Positions 33,091-42,383 of a DNA stretch of 64,000 bases are shown here, in pieces. The DNA lies in NCBI GenBank assembly GCA_964641415.1, contig CAZXMW010000012.1, positions 1-64,000 of the forward strand, written 5' to 3'. The notes beneath the pieces were generated by a model, which saw only the letters and a program-made list of their open reading frames with translations, was not told the origin of the DNA and did no database searches. Source of the DNA: JAHECW01 sp964641415 (lineage in GTDB: Bacteria; Acidobacteriota; Thermoanaerobaculia; Thermoanaerobaculales; Sulfomarinibacteraceae). The first letter of the stretch is position 1; every line of letters starts with the position of its first letter. The translations under genes and the position numbers were made by a program.

Positions 33091-34179
33091 GTGGCGACGC
33101 CGGAAATCTCCGCCCGGTCGGTGTGGCAGACCGCGCTGGCGCGGCTCCAGGCGGTGGCGATCGATGCCGTGCTCATCGGGATCGTGGTCCTCATGGTCGA
33201 GTTCCTGGCCCTCGCGTTCTCCGGCCGGCGGGGATCGACCGGGCTGCTGCTGTCGGCCGAGCACATCCTCGACCTGCTGCACTACGGCCGTGCCGCTCTG
33301 GTCGCGACAGCGCTCGCTGTGCTGTGGAATCTCTCAGAAGGCCGGGTCGGCGCCTCGCCCGGCGGCGCCTGGACGTCCGGCGAACCCGACTGGGAAGCCT
33401 CGCTGGACTGGAACCGGACGCTGCGCGGTTGGTTCGTCGCGGTCTTCGTCGAGCTCACTTTCTTCACCGGCTGGCTCATCACCGAGCTCGACCTGGTCAC
33501 GTTCCTGACCAAGTTCGGCAAGGCGGCCGACATCGTCCGCGGCCTCGCCAACCCGTCGAGCGCCGTGCTCCACGAGGGGCTGGTGCTGCTGGTCCAGACC
33601 GTGTTCCTGGCCTTCATGGCGACCGCCTTCGCGATTCCGGTCGCCTTCGTGCTCGCCTTCCCGTCGGCGCGGAACCTGACCCGCGGCTCGGCAACCGGGC
33701 AGCTCGTGTACACCGTCGCCCGGACCCTCATGAACTTCGTCCGCGCCGTCGAGCCTCTGGTCTGGGCTCTGATCTTCATCTCGTGGGTCGGGATCGGGCC
33801 CTTCGCCGGGGTGCTCGCCCTGTGGGTCCACTCGGTGGCGGCGCTGACCAAGCTCTACTCGGAGCAGATCGAGTCCATCGATCCCGGGCCCATGGAGGCC
33901 ATCGCCGCGACCGGGGCGTCGGCGCTCCAGGTGCTGCGCTACGGCGTCGTGCCCCAGGTCATTCCGCCCTTCCTCAGCTTCACGATCTACCGCTGGGACA
34001 TCAACGTCCGGATGTCGACCATCATCGGCTTCGTCGGTGGCGGCGGCATCGGCTACATCCTCAAGCCGCGAGTCGACCTCGGCGAGTGGGGCGAGGTCGG
34101 CACCCTGGTGCTGCTCATCGCCGGCACCGTGTGGCTCATGGACGTCATCTCCGCCAAGATCCGCGAGCGGATTGTCTAG
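33091..34179 (+). CDS. phnE: PhnE-like permease of the phosphonate/phosphate-type importer
   Basis: The protein has 362 residues. Extra N-terminal membrane segments (about 20-125) precede the binding-protein-dependent transport permease domain (about 165-355). The EAA loop that contacts the ATPase is EAIAATGASALQVLRYGVVP. The GTG start has no strong Shine-Dalgarno, but it lies 2 bp after phnC and is probably coupled to it. No C-P lyase genes are present in the window, so the substrate may be phosphate, phosphite or a simple phosphonate. Confidence 0.87.
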   Translation: MATPEISARSVWQTALARLQAVAIDAVLIGIVVLMVEFLALAFSGRRGSTGLLLSAEHILDLLHYGRAALVATALAVLWNLSEGRVGASPGGAWTSGEPDWEASLDWNRTLRGWFVAVFVELTFFTGWLITELDLVTFLTKFGKAADIVRGLANPSSAVLHEGLVLLVQTVFLAFMATAFAIPVAFVLAFPSARNLTRGSATGQLVYTVARTLMNFVRAVEPLVWALIFISWVGIGPFAGVLALWVHSVAALTKLYSEQIESIDPGPMEAIAATGASALQVLRYGVVPQVIPPFLSFTIYRWDINVRMSTIIGFVGGGGIGYILKPRVDLGEWGEVGTLVLLIAGTVWLMDVISAKIRERIV

Positions 34180-34565
34180 ACATCGCAGCATCGCAGCATC
34201 GCAGTTCAACGCAGAGGCGCAGAGACGCAGAGCGCCCACCCACACCCACCCATTTCAACGCAAAGACGCAAAGGCGCGAAGGCGCAAAGCCATCGTAGGG
34301 ATCCCAAAGCCCATCGCAGACATCGCAATGTAACTCCGTGGTTCTCCGTGGGCTCAGTGGTTCAACTGCGATGGATGCGATGTCATCCGCGACGATCCGC
34401 TTTTCCTTCTCTGCGATGCTTCGCGTCTCGGCGGTTCGGATGTGGCCACGGCCGCGGACGCGGGCACGGATACGGATACGGAAACGGATTCGGAGACGGC
34501 CTCGGTTACGGATACGGATACGGATACGAAAACGGAAACGGACTCGGGACCGGACCCGGCAACCC
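34180..34565. repeat. 386-bp intergenic repeat island
   Basis: It begins with tandem GCATCGCA units (34184-34205), then CGCAGAGGCGCAGAGACGCAGA and CGCAAAGACGCAAAGGCGCGAAG stretches. An inverted counterpart follows (GTTCAACTGCGATGGATGCGATG, GCTTCGCGTCTCGGCGG). From 34453 to 34555 there is a hexanucleotide-type ACGGATACGGATACGG tract. No gene is seen. It lies between converging operons. Confidence 0.65.
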
Positions 34566-35798
34566 CTACTCCCACCGCAGCGCGTCGATGGGATTGAGGT
34601 TGGCGGCGCGAAGGGCGGGGTAGAGCCCGGAGCCGATACCGACCGCCATGGAGACACCGAAGGCGAGCACAACGGACCACAAGGTGACGACCGTCGACCA
34701 GCCGGCGGACGCGGCGACGAGCTTGGAGATGACGAGCCCGAGGACGACCCCGGCGACGCCGCCGAGGACGCTGATCGCGAAGCTCTCCATCAGGAACAAT
34801 GTCCGGATGTCGTCCCGTCGTGCGCCCATGGCCCGGCGGACGCCGATCTCGCGGGTCCGCTCGAAGACGGTGGCGAGCATGATGTTGGCGATGCCGATGC
34901 CGCCCACCAGCAGCGAGATTCCGGCGATGGCGCCCATCACGATGTTGAACAGCCGTTGGGTCCGGCGGCTCTGCTCGAGCAGGGCCTCCGGCACCACGAG
35001 CTCGTAGTCTTCCTCGCCGCCGTGCAGGCGGTCGAGAAGCTGGTCGATGAGCCGTGCGGCCTCAGCAGGGGATGCGTCTGCCGTCAGGCGGACGATGATC
35101 TCGTCAAGCGGCGCCTCGAGGGCCGGAAGGTCGAGCTTTCGAATCGCTGTGCTCACCGGCAGATAGATGTCGAGATCGGAGGACCCGACGGTGACGCCCT
35201 GGACCGAGGCGGCGCCGCCGGCGCCACCGAGCACTCCGACCACCTCGAGCCAGAGCTCATTGATCTTGACAACATGGCCGATCGGCCCCGAGTAGCCGAA
35301 GAGCTCGCGGCGGACGCCGTCCCCGATGACGCAAACTTGGGCGTGGTTGCGGACGTCGACGGCGTCTATGAATCGCCCGCTCGCGACCTTGAGGCTGGTG
35401 AGCTCAGCGAAGGCGGCATCGACACCGTGGGCGGTGGCGTCAACGGTGCGACCGCCCGACAGCACGGTGTAGGGCTCGATCTCGACCCGGGCGCAGGTCT
35501 GCTCGACGCCGGGCACGGCGTCGGCGATGGCGACGGCGTCCCGCCGCGACACGCCGAGTGAGGTCTCCCGCACTTCTTGGAGCTCGTCGTCGCGCATGTC
35601 GACGTCGCGCACGAGCACGTTGCGGACCCCGAGTCGTTCGATCATCGCCATGGCCTCGCGCTCGGCGCCCTCGCCGATCGACAGCATGGCGATCACCGCG
35701 CCGACCCCGAAGATCATGCCGAGCATGGTGAGCATCGAGCGCAGCTTATGGGTCGCGAGATTCTCGACCGCGGTCCGGAACGCGTCGGCGAGGGTCAC
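34566..35798 (-). CDS. MacB/FtsX-type ABC transporter permease
   Basis: The protein has 410 residues. An N-terminal membrane helix (about 19-40) with the motif THKLRSMLTMLGMIFGVGAV is followed by a large periplasmic MacB_PCD-like domain (about 45-270). Three C-terminal helices belong to the FtsX domain (about 285-405, with REIGVRRAMGARRDDI). MacB permeases use an ATPase to drive export or mechanotransmission, but no ATPase gene lies in this operon. The GTG start overlaps the preceding stop as GTGA. It is last of four co-directional genes and the partner of the adaptors upstream. Confidence 0.87.
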   Translation of the reverse strand: MTLADAFRTAVENLATHKLRSMLTMLGMIFGVGAVIAMLSIGEGAEREAMAMIERLGVRNVLVRDVDMRDDELQEVRETSLGVSRRDAVAIADAVPGVEQTCARVEIEPYTVLSGGRTVDATAHGVDAAFAELTSLKVASGRFIDAVDVRNHAQVCVIGDGVRRELFGYSGPIGHVVKINELWLEVVGVLGGAGGAASVQGVTVGSSDLDIYLPVSTAIRKLDLPALEAPLDEIIVRLTADASPAEAARLIDQLLDRLHGGEEDYELVVPEALLEQSRRTQRLFNIVMGAIAGISLLVGGIGIANIMLATVFERTREIGVRRAMGARRDDIRTLFLMESFAISVLGGVAGVVLGLVISKLVAASAGWSTVVTLWSVVLAFGVSMAVGIGSGLYPALRAANLNPIDALRWE

Positions 35799-37075
35799 CG
35801 GCGGCCCCCGGGGACGATGGGTCCGCCGGTGGTCGCGGATTCCACGTCGTTCGCGTCGCCGACGATCATCGGGTTGCCGAGAGCGATCCGGTCGCGGTCG
35901 GACAACCCGCTCGTGACGACGACCCTGCCGAAGGCGGCGGGCCCGAGCTCGACCTGAACCGGGACGAACTGGGGTCTCTGCCACCGGTACACGACGGGCT
36001 CTCCTTCGAGGCGGCAGATCGCCTGGCGCGGCACAGTGATGACGTGATCGTAGTCGGCGATGAGGATCTCGGCGTGCACCCGGGTACCCGGTTTCATGAC
36101 TTCGGGCACGGTATCTTCGAGCTCGAGCACGGTGCGAAAGTACTGAACTGGGACTTGTCGATTTCGGCGGCCGGCCATGGGGTCGACGCTCCTGAGGGAG
36201 GCGGCATGAGCGGTGTCGGGATCCGATTCGAGCCACACGGTTGCCGGCTGACCGGGGTGGAGGTCGCCGGCATCGGCCTCGAGGACGTAGACCTCGGCCT
36301 GCATCTCGGCCAGGTCGGGGATGCTGGCGAGCGGGCGTCCCGACCACACCGTGTCGCCGACCCGAACCGGGTTGCCGCGCCAGTCCCGCTCGATCATGAC
36401 GATTCCGGGGTGCGGCGCCTGCACCTCGAGGGCGGCGAGCCCCTCCTCGGCCTGGTCGATCTTGATGTCCGCCTTGCGCTGTTCGATGGCGAGAAGCTCG
36501 ATCTCGGCCCGCGACAGCCGGTCCTCGACCTTCCGTGATCTTGTCGCGTGCTCGGCCCGAATCCCGGCGAGCTCGGTATCGATCCGCGACTCGGTGATCT
36601 CGTTCTTGGAGTAGAGGAGCGAGTCCGTGCTCCGGAACTCGCGCGCCAACTCGAGCTCCTCACCGGCCACCTCGACGTCGAGCTCGAGCTTGCCGACGCT
36701 GGTCTCGCGGCCGGTTTCCGCGCTCGCGATCCGGTACCCGCTGATTCTCCGGTCGGAGAGGCCGTCCTCGAGCCTTTTCTCGAGCTGACTGGGGTCGAAG
36801 CGAGCGATGACGTCGCCCGCTTCGACCCGGGTTCCTTCCTCGACGAGCCAGGCCAGGACGAACGGAACCTGGGGGTTGATCGGAGCGGTCAACGGCGTCG
36901 CCCGGACCGCCGCCAGGATCCCTTCGGCAGTGACCCGGGCCCGGAACGACGCAGCGCGGATCTCGGTGGTTGGAAAGGTCGGTCCATCGGCGCCGAGCCC
37001 AACGCTGAGAACCGAGACCGCGGCAACGACGACTGCGATCGCGCCGACGACGAGCCACCGGTCACGGCTCACCAT
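35795..37075 (-). CDS. Membrane-fusion (HlyD/MacA-like) adaptor protein, third of three
   Basis: The protein has 426 residues. An N-terminal anchor (about 8-28) is followed by a barrel-sandwich half (ILAAVRATPLTAPINPQ), a long alpha-helical hairpin (about 125-215, rich in E, R and L), the second half with APHPGIVMIER and a beta-barrel. Adaptors of this type bridge an inner-membrane transporter and an outer-membrane channel. The start overlaps the end of the preceding adaptor gene by 7 bp, and the stop overlaps the permease start. Confidence 0.87.
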   Translation of the reverse strand: MVSRDRWLVVGAIAVVVAAVSVLSVGLGADGPTFPTTEIRAASFRARVTAEGILAAVRATPLTAPINPQVPFVLAWLVEEGTRVEAGDVIARFDPSQLEKRLEDGLSDRRISGYRIASAETGRETSVGKLELDVEVAGEELELAREFRSTDSLLYSKNEITESRIDTELAGIRAEHATRSRKVEDRLSRAEIELLAIEQRKADIKIDQAEEGLAALEVQAPHPGIVMIERDWRGNPVRVGDTVWSGRPLASIPDLAEMQAEVYVLEADAGDLHPGQPATVWLESDPDTAHAASLRSVDPMAGRRNRQVPVQYFRTVLELEDTVPEVMKPGTRVHAEILIADYDHVITVPRQAICRLEGEPVVYRWQRPQFVPVQVELGPAAFGRVVVTSGLSDRDRIALGNPMIVGDANDVESATTGGPIVPGGRR

Positions 37076-38280
37076 CGGGGCTCCAGCGAGAGCAGGTCGC
37101 CCGGTTCGACGCCGTCGAGGACCTCGACCTGATCCGCGTTCCGGCGACCGAGAACAACCGGCGCCGGACGCCAGCCGAGCACACCGCGCCGATGGACCAG
37201 GGTTTCGCCGCGGTCCGCGAACACCGAGGTCATCGGAATGAGAACCGCGCCCTCGCGGCGTTCGATCTCGACCGTGCCGCGGACCCGCATGCCGGGGCGC
37301 ATCCGCTCGAGGTCGGTCTTCTCGAGCGAGATCGTCAGCTTGACGACCTTGAGAGGATTGCGCCAGCTCTTGTGCTGGACGGCGCGGGACACCGCGGCAA
37401 CGGCCCCGCGGTACTCCCGGTCGGGGTAGGCGTCGAGACGGACGGACACCGGCTGACCCTCCCGGACCCGGCCGGCCTCGGCCTCCTTGATCTCACCGTC
37501 CACCTCCATCACGCTCAGATCCGGAATCTCGAGCACCGGTTCGCCAACCCAGCAGCTGTCGCCGACCTTCTTCTTCTCGTTCTGCCAGTTGCTGAGGTAG
37601 ACGACGATGCCCCTGCGCGGCGCGATTCGCTGCATCCGTTCGATTCCATCACGGATCTGAGCGACCTCCGACTCGACTCGCTCGAGGTTGGCCTCGAGCA
37701 CAGCCAGCTCCTCGGAGCCGGCGGTGCGGGTCGCCGCGATTCGCCGTCGGACGAGGTCGACCTCGAGCTCGGCGAGCTCGAGATCGAGGCGGGCCTTCTC
37801 GACGTCGTTGTTCGAGTAGAGCTGGTTGGGCCGATCGGCGATGAGCCCGGCCTTGCGCAGGCGAGCCTCGACCTCGGCGAGCGCCAAACGGTCGTTGGCG
37901 ATCGTCGCCTCGAGGTCGACCCGCTTTTTGTCGACCTCGGCGCGGGCGGCGTCGAGATCGGCAATCTTGGTCTGGAGCCGCTGCTGCAGCTCCGACGGGT
38001 CGAAACCGAGCACCGGTTGACCGGTCTCGACCTCTGTGCCTTCATCGGCCATCATGGAGATCTTGAACCGCCAGAGGTTGTGCACCTGCGGCGGGGTGAG
38101 CACGGAGGAGTCCACCGCGCGCAGCGTTCCATTGAAATCGACCGAGATCACTAGATCGTCGCGCAATGCCCGGATCGTTTTGCCCCCGGAGTGGTGCCAT
38201 GCAACCGCCGTTGCGGCCACGACGACCGACACCAGAACCAGCACCGGCGCGGCGAGCGTCAGGCGTCGCCGGGAGATCAT
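37069..38280 (-). CDS. Membrane-fusion (HlyD/MacA-like) adaptor protein, second of three
   Basis: The protein has 403 residues. A signal anchor (about 7-28, LAAPVLVLVSVVVAATAVAW) precedes the same domain order as its neighbours: sandwich half, coiled-coil hairpin (about 110-210), second half with APRRGIVVYLSNWQNEKKK, and a barrel. It is clearly paralogous to the other two adaptors but well diverged. It overlaps the preceding gene as ATGA and the following one by 7 bp, so all are co-translated. Confidence 0.87.
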   Translation of the reverse strand: MISRRRLTLAAPVLVLVSVVVAATAVAWHHSGGKTIRALRDDLVISVDFNGTLRAVDSSVLTPPQVHNLWRFKISMMADEGTEVETGQPVLGFDPSELQQRLQTKIADLDAARAEVDKKRVDLEATIANDRLALAEVEARLRKAGLIADRPNQLYSNNDVEKARLDLELAELEVDLVRRRIAATRTAGSEELAVLEANLERVESEVAQIRDGIERMQRIAPRRGIVVYLSNWQNEKKKVGDSCWVGEPVLEIPDLSVMEVDGEIKEAEAGRVREGQPVSVRLDAYPDREYRGAVAAVSRAVQHKSWRNPLKVVKLTISLEKTDLERMRPGMRVRGTVEIERREGAVLIPMTSVFADRGETLVHRRGVLGWRPAPVVLGRRNADQVEVLDGVEPGDLLSLEPRW

Positions 38281-39494
38281 GACCCGGCCTTTGAGACCGG
38301 CGCCAGCCGCTGACCGGTCTCGAGACCGCTGACGAGCTCGCAGAGCATCGCAGAGCAGGCGCCGACCTCGACGTCGGTCCAGGACCCTCCTGCGAGTCGG
38401 GCACGGTGTCGGCCGGAGGAGAGATCCAACGCTGCCCGCGGTACCAACAGACGGTCGGGGGAATCGCGCTCGATCTCGATCCGGACCGACATGCCGGGGA
38501 CCAGCAGCACGTCGCCCCACGAACCCACGATCTCGATCGTGACATCAAAGCCGCGGCGCTCCGAGAGAACGCGCTGCTCCCGTGCAATAGGGGTGATCGA
38601 GGTGACACGCCCGTCGAGCTCCAGCTCGGGCTCGATGTCCGGAATGCAGCGAGCCGCCATGCCGACCGCGATCATGCCGTCGTCGACGTCGCTCAACGAG
38701 GCGCGGACCCTCAGCCGGTCGAGATCGGGAATGGCAAGCACGGTCCAGCCCGGGAAAACCGTATCGCCGACCTGAAACTTCCGGTCCTCCCAGGGGTTCT
38801 TTTCGACGACGACGATGCCGTCTCGCGAAGCCGTGAGGCTGAGCGCGGCGAGGGCGGTTTCTGCGACGGTGAGCTCGCGTTCGCTCTTGCGATGCTCTTC
38901 CTCAGCGACCCGTGTTTCAGCGGTCACCTCAACGTGGCTCGACTCGAGGTCGGCGAGGGACTTCTCGTTGTCGGCCCGGGCCCTGATCGCCCGGAGTTCG
39001 GAAGCGCGCTGGTCGAATCGGCTCCGGATCGACGCCGGTACCGACGCGTCGATCCGCGCTTTGGCGAGCGCGATCCGGGCTCGTTCGACGGCAGCCTCGG
39101 ACTCTCGCAGTCGAGCTTCGCCGACAGCGCGCCTTTGAAGCAGCATCCGATAGCTCAGCTGAACCGTGCTGCGCTGCTGGTCGAGATTCGCGGTGAAGGT
39201 CGAGTTGTCGAACTCGAGAACGAGGTCGCCCTCGGCGACGGTCGAGCCGTCGTCTGCAAGCCGCTGGATCTGCAGACGGTGCTCCCGGGTTCTCGGCACC
39301 TTGATCTCGGTTCCCCGGATCGCTTCCAGCTCGCCGGTGAGAAGGTGCCGTCGGACGAGCACTCCGCGGTGCACGCGAAGCTCCGTGGGAGAAGGGGGCG
39401 GTTCGGTGGAACGCGCGCAACCCGCGACCGCCGCCACGACACAGAGCAGAGTCGCGTACCAAAAGACACGATCGAATTGAGAGTATGTATTCAC
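38277..39494 (-). CDS. Membrane-fusion adaptor lipoprotein, first of three
   Basis: The protein has 405 residues. The N-terminus carries a lipobox (LLCVVAAVAGC), so it should be a lipoprotein, unlike the two membrane-anchored paralogues downstream. The adaptor domains follow: a sandwich half (LTGELEAIRGTEIKVP), a helical hairpin (about 100-215), second half with ASRDGIVVVEKNPWEDRK and a barrel with LVPGMSVRIEIERD. I chose GTG 39494 because it precedes the signal sequence directly; no good Shine-Dalgarno is visible. It is the first gene of a four-gene export operon. Confidence 0.83.
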   Translation of the reverse strand: MNTYSQFDRVFWYATLLCVVAAVAGCARSTEPPPSPTELRVHRGVLVRRHLLTGELEAIRGTEIKVPRTREHRLQIQRLADDGSTVAEGDLVLEFDNSTFTANLDQQRSTVQLSYRMLLQRRAVGEARLRESEAAVERARIALAKARIDASVPASIRSRFDQRASELRAIRARADNEKSLADLESSHVEVTAETRVAEEEHRKSERELTVAETALAALSLTASRDGIVVVEKNPWEDRKFQVGDTVFPGWTVLAIPDLDRLRVRASLSDVDDGMIAVGMAARCIPDIEPELELDGRVTSITPIAREQRVLSERRGFDVTIEIVGSWGDVLLVPGMSVRIEIERDSPDRLLVPRAALDLSSGRHRARLAGGSWTDVEVGACSAMLCELVSGLETGQRLAPVSKAGS

Positions 39495-39523
39495 GATCAC
39501 GACTATTCTACGTGATCTATCAA

Positions 39524-39590
39524 TGTTTGCGATGCTCGGCGATGTTCGCGTCTTGGCGGTTGATCCCCGCGACGACGCGGTCGCGGTCAA
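39524..39590. repeat. Dispersed palindromic intergenic repeat between lpd and the adaptor operon
   Basis: TTGCGATGCTCGGCGATGTT and GTCTTGGCGGTTGATC are the right half of the AACCGCCAAGACGC repeat family. It fills most of the 101-bp gap between the lpd stop and the first adaptor gene. Confidence 0.5.
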
Positions 39591-39595
39591 TCGCT

Positions 39596-40990
39596 TCAGC
39601 TGTGCAGCGCTCGCTTGTCGACCGCGAGGGCGGCCTCGCGCACGACCTCGGACAGGGTGGGGTGGGCGTGGCAGGTCCGCGCCAGGTCCTCGGCCGACGC
39701 CCGCATTTCCACTGCAACGACCGCCTCCGCGATGAGCTCGGAGACCCGCGGTCCCACCATGTGGACGCCCAGGATCTCGTCGGTTTCCTTGTCGGCGAGG
39801 ATCTTGACCTGGCCGACCTCGTTGCCGAGGCATTTGGCACGGCCGTTGGCCCGGAACATGAACCTCCCGGCGTTGAACTGGATCCCGGCGTCCTTGAGCT
39901 CGGCTTCGGTCCGGCCGACCATGGCGAGCTCGGGGTCGGTGTAGACCACGTTGGGAATGGCATCGTAGTTGACGTGGTCGGGCAGGCCGCCGAGCCGCTC
40001 GGCGACCGCGACGCCCTCGTCCTCGGCCTTGTGGGCGAGCATCGGACCGCGCACCAGATCGCCGATCGCGTAGATCCCGTCGATGTTGGTGCGCAGGTGT
40101 TCGTCGACCTTCACCCGGCCGGCGTCGTCGAGCTCGACCCCGACGGTCTCGAGACCGGCGGTGTCGGTCACCGGCCGGCGGCCCACCGCCACCAGCACCC
40201 GGTCGCAGTCCAGGGTCTCGGCCTCGCCCGACTCGGGTTCGAGGGTCAGCTTGACCTTGGTCTTGAGCACCTCGGCGCCGGTGACCTTGGTCGTGAGCCG
40301 GATGTCGAGGCCCTGGTCGGACAGCGCACGCTCGAGCGCCTTGGCCATGGCCTTGTCGGCGAACGGCGCGATCTTCGGCAGCATCTCGACGACGGTGACC
40401 TCGGCGCCAAGCCGGCGCCAGACGCTGCCGAGCTCGAGGCCGACCGCCCCGCCGCCGATGACCGCGAGGCGCTTGGGCACCGTGTCGAAGGCGAGCGCCT
40501 CGGTGGACGACACCACCCGGTCGCCGTCGAAGGGCAGAAACGGCAGCTCGATGGGCTTCGAGCCCATGGCGAGACAGATGTTCTTCGCGCCGAGCTCGCT
40601 GGTCTCGTCGCCGTGCACCACGACCTTGTTCTCGCCGTCGAACTCGCCCCGGCCGATGACAACATCGATCTTGTTCTTCTTCATGAGCATGGCGACGCCG
40701 TCGGTGAGCTCGCCGACGATGCGGTTCTTGCGCTCCATCATGGTCGGCAGGTCGAGGTCCACCCCGCCGACCCTGACGCCGTGCTCGGCAACGTGGGCCG
40801 AGGTCGCCTCGAAGACCTCGGACGACTCGAGGAGCGCCTTCGACGGGATGCAGCCGACGTTGAGGCAGGTGCCGCCGAGAGTGGCGAACTGCTCGACGAT
40901 GGCGACCTCGAGGCCGAGCTGGGCGGCGCGAATCGCGCACACATAGCCGCCGGGGCCGGAGCCGATGACGACCAGGTCGTAGCTTTTCAT
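39596..40990 (-). CDS. lpd: Dihydrolipoyl dehydrogenase (E3)
   Basis: The protein has 464 residues. It reoxidises dihydrolipoyl groups of E2 with FAD and NAD. The FAD motif GSGPGGYVCA is near the N-terminus and the redox disulfide in GGTCLNVGCIPSK. NAD-binding GGGAVGLELGS, the second FAD contact GIYAIGDLV and the C-terminal catalytic HAHPTLSEVV are intact. It starts 2 bp after sucB, so it is the third gene of a sucA-sucB-lpd operon. It is the only E3 gene in the window and probably also serves the AceEF complex. Confidence 0.96.
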   Translation of the reverse strand: MKSYDLVVIGSGPGGYVCAIRAAQLGLEVAIVEQFATLGGTCLNVGCIPSKALLESSEVFEATSAHVAEHGVRVGGVDLDLPTMMERKNRIVGELTDGVAMLMKKNKIDVVIGRGEFDGENKVVVHGDETSELGAKNICLAMGSKPIELPFLPFDGDRVVSSTEALAFDTVPKRLAVIGGGAVGLELGSVWRRLGAEVTVVEMLPKIAPFADKAMAKALERALSDQGLDIRLTTKVTGAEVLKTKVKLTLEPESGEAETLDCDRVLVAVGRRPVTDTAGLETVGVELDDAGRVKVDEHLRTNIDGIYAIGDLVRGPMLAHKAEDEGVAVAERLGGLPDHVNYDAIPNVVYTDPELAMVGRTEAELKDAGIQFNAGRFMFRANGRAKCLGNEVGQVKILADKETDEILGVHMVGPRVSELIAEAVVAVEMRASAEDLARTCHAHPTLSEVVREAALAVDKRALHS

Positions 40991-40992
40991 GG

Positions 40993-42330
40993 TCAGATCT
41001 CCAGCAGCATGCGTTCCGGGTCCTCGATGCACTCGACGATCCGTTTGAGGAAGGTGACCGCCTCGCGGCCGTCGATGATCCGGTGGTCGTAGGACAGGGC
41101 GAGGTACATCATGGGCCGGATCACGATCTCGTCGTCGACCACCACCGGACGTTTGGTGATCGAATGCATGCCGAGGATCGCACTGCCCGGCGGGTTGAGG
41201 ACCGGCGTCGACATCATGGAGCCGAAGACGCCGCCGTTCGAGATCGTGAACACCGCGCCGGTCAGGTCGTCGAGCTCGAGGGTCCGGTCGCGCGCCTTGC
41301 CGGCGAGCTCGGCGATCGAGGTCTCGATGCCCGCCGGGGACAGCCGGTCGGCGTCGCGGACCACCGGCACCACGAGCCCGCGCTCGCTGCTCACCGCGAT
41401 GCCGATGTCGTAGAAGTGGTTGCTCACCACGTCGTCGCCGTCGATGAAGGCGTTGACCCCGGGCACCGTTTTCAGCGCGTCGACCGCGGCCTTGACGAAA
41501 AAAGACATGAAACCGAGGCCGACACCGTGAGTGTCCTTGAAGGTCTCCTTGTGCCGCGAACGCAGCGCCATCACCCGGCTCATGTCGACCTCGTTGAAGG
41601 TCGTGAGGATGGCGGCGGTCTGCTGAACCTCGACGAGGCGTTCGGCGAGCCGGCGCCGCAGCCGCGACATCGGCGCTCGGGTCTGGCGTTGGCCGAACTC
41701 GCCGACCGTGGTCGGGCCGGACGACGCCGATGGCGCCGATCGCGGAGCGCCCGACACCTTCGGCGGCTCGGGCGTCGGCGCCGGCGGCTCGGCGGGCGTG
41801 ACCTGGTCGAGCTCCGGGTCGCCGCTCGGCGCCTTTCCCGACTGCTCGGCCTTGTCGATGTGGGCCAGAACGTCGGCCTTGAGAATGCGGCCGTCTCTGC
41901 CGGTGCCCTCGATGGTCGAAGGGTCGAGCTCGTGCTCGGAGACCAGCCGCCGAACCGCCGGCGAAAGCCCCGACAGGTCGAAGGTCGATCGGGGCCGCTC
42001 CTGCTCGGTTTTCACCTCCGCATCGGGCGCCGGTTCGGCATTGCCGTCGGCATCGGCATCGGCATCGGGCGCCTTCGCCGCCGGGTCGCCGGCGGCATCA
42101 GGGTCGATGCGGGCGACCACCTGGCCGACCCGGACGTCCTCGCCCTCGGCGACCAGGATCTCGAGCCTGCCGCCGACCTCGGCGGTGACGTTCATGGTGA
42201 TCTTGTCGGTCTCGAGGACCAACAGCGGTGTTTCGGGCTCCACGTCCGCGCCGTCGGGCTGCGACCACTCGGCGAGGAAACCCTCACTGATGGACTCTCC
42301 GATCTCCGGAATCGTAACGTCGACCGCCAT
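40993..42330 (-). CDS. sucB: 2-oxoglutarate dehydrogenase E2, dihydrolipoamide succinyltransferase
   Basis: The protein has 445 residues. It transfers succinyl groups to CoA in the 2-oxoglutarate dehydrogenase complex. A lipoyl domain (1-77, lipoyl lysine in LETDKITMNV) is followed by an Ala/Asp-rich linker (encoded by GGCATC repeats), a subunit-binding domain (about 120-160, SPAVRRLVSEHELD), a Pro-rich linker and the catalytic domain ending SYDHRIIDGREAVTFL. The family phrase TFNEVDMSRVMALR supports SucB rather than AceF. A weak GGGAAG lies upstream of ATG. It sits between sucA and lpd. Confidence 0.95.
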   Translation of the reverse strand: MAVDVTIPEIGESISEGFLAEWSQPDGADVEPETPLLVLETDKITMNVTAEVGGRLEILVAEGEDVRVGQVVARIDPDAAGDPAAKAPDADADADGNAEPAPDAEVKTEQERPRSTFDLSGLSPAVRRLVSEHELDPSTIEGTGRDGRILKADVLAHIDKAEQSGKAPSGDPELDQVTPAEPPAPTPEPPKVSGAPRSAPSASSGPTTVGEFGQRQTRAPMSRLRRRLAERLVEVQQTAAILTTFNEVDMSRVMALRSRHKETFKDTHGVGLGFMSFFVKAAVDALKTVPGVNAFIDGDDVVSNHFYDIGIAVSSERGLVVPVVRDADRLSPAGIETSIAELAGKARDRTLELDDLTGAVFTISNGGVFGSMMSTPVLNPPGSAILGMHSITKRPVVVDDEIVIRPMMYLALSYDHRIIDGREAVTFLKRIVECIEDPERMLLEI

Positions 42331-42383
42331 GGCACTTCCCTTCGTTGCGGACTCCCCCGATGGTTCGGTCCGCGTCGCGTAGT

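Noticed and set aside
34184..34290. A CRISPR array in the repeated GCATCGCA / CGCAGAGGCGCAGAG region
   Set aside because: Repeat units are 8-10 bp without regular spacers, and no cas genes are present.
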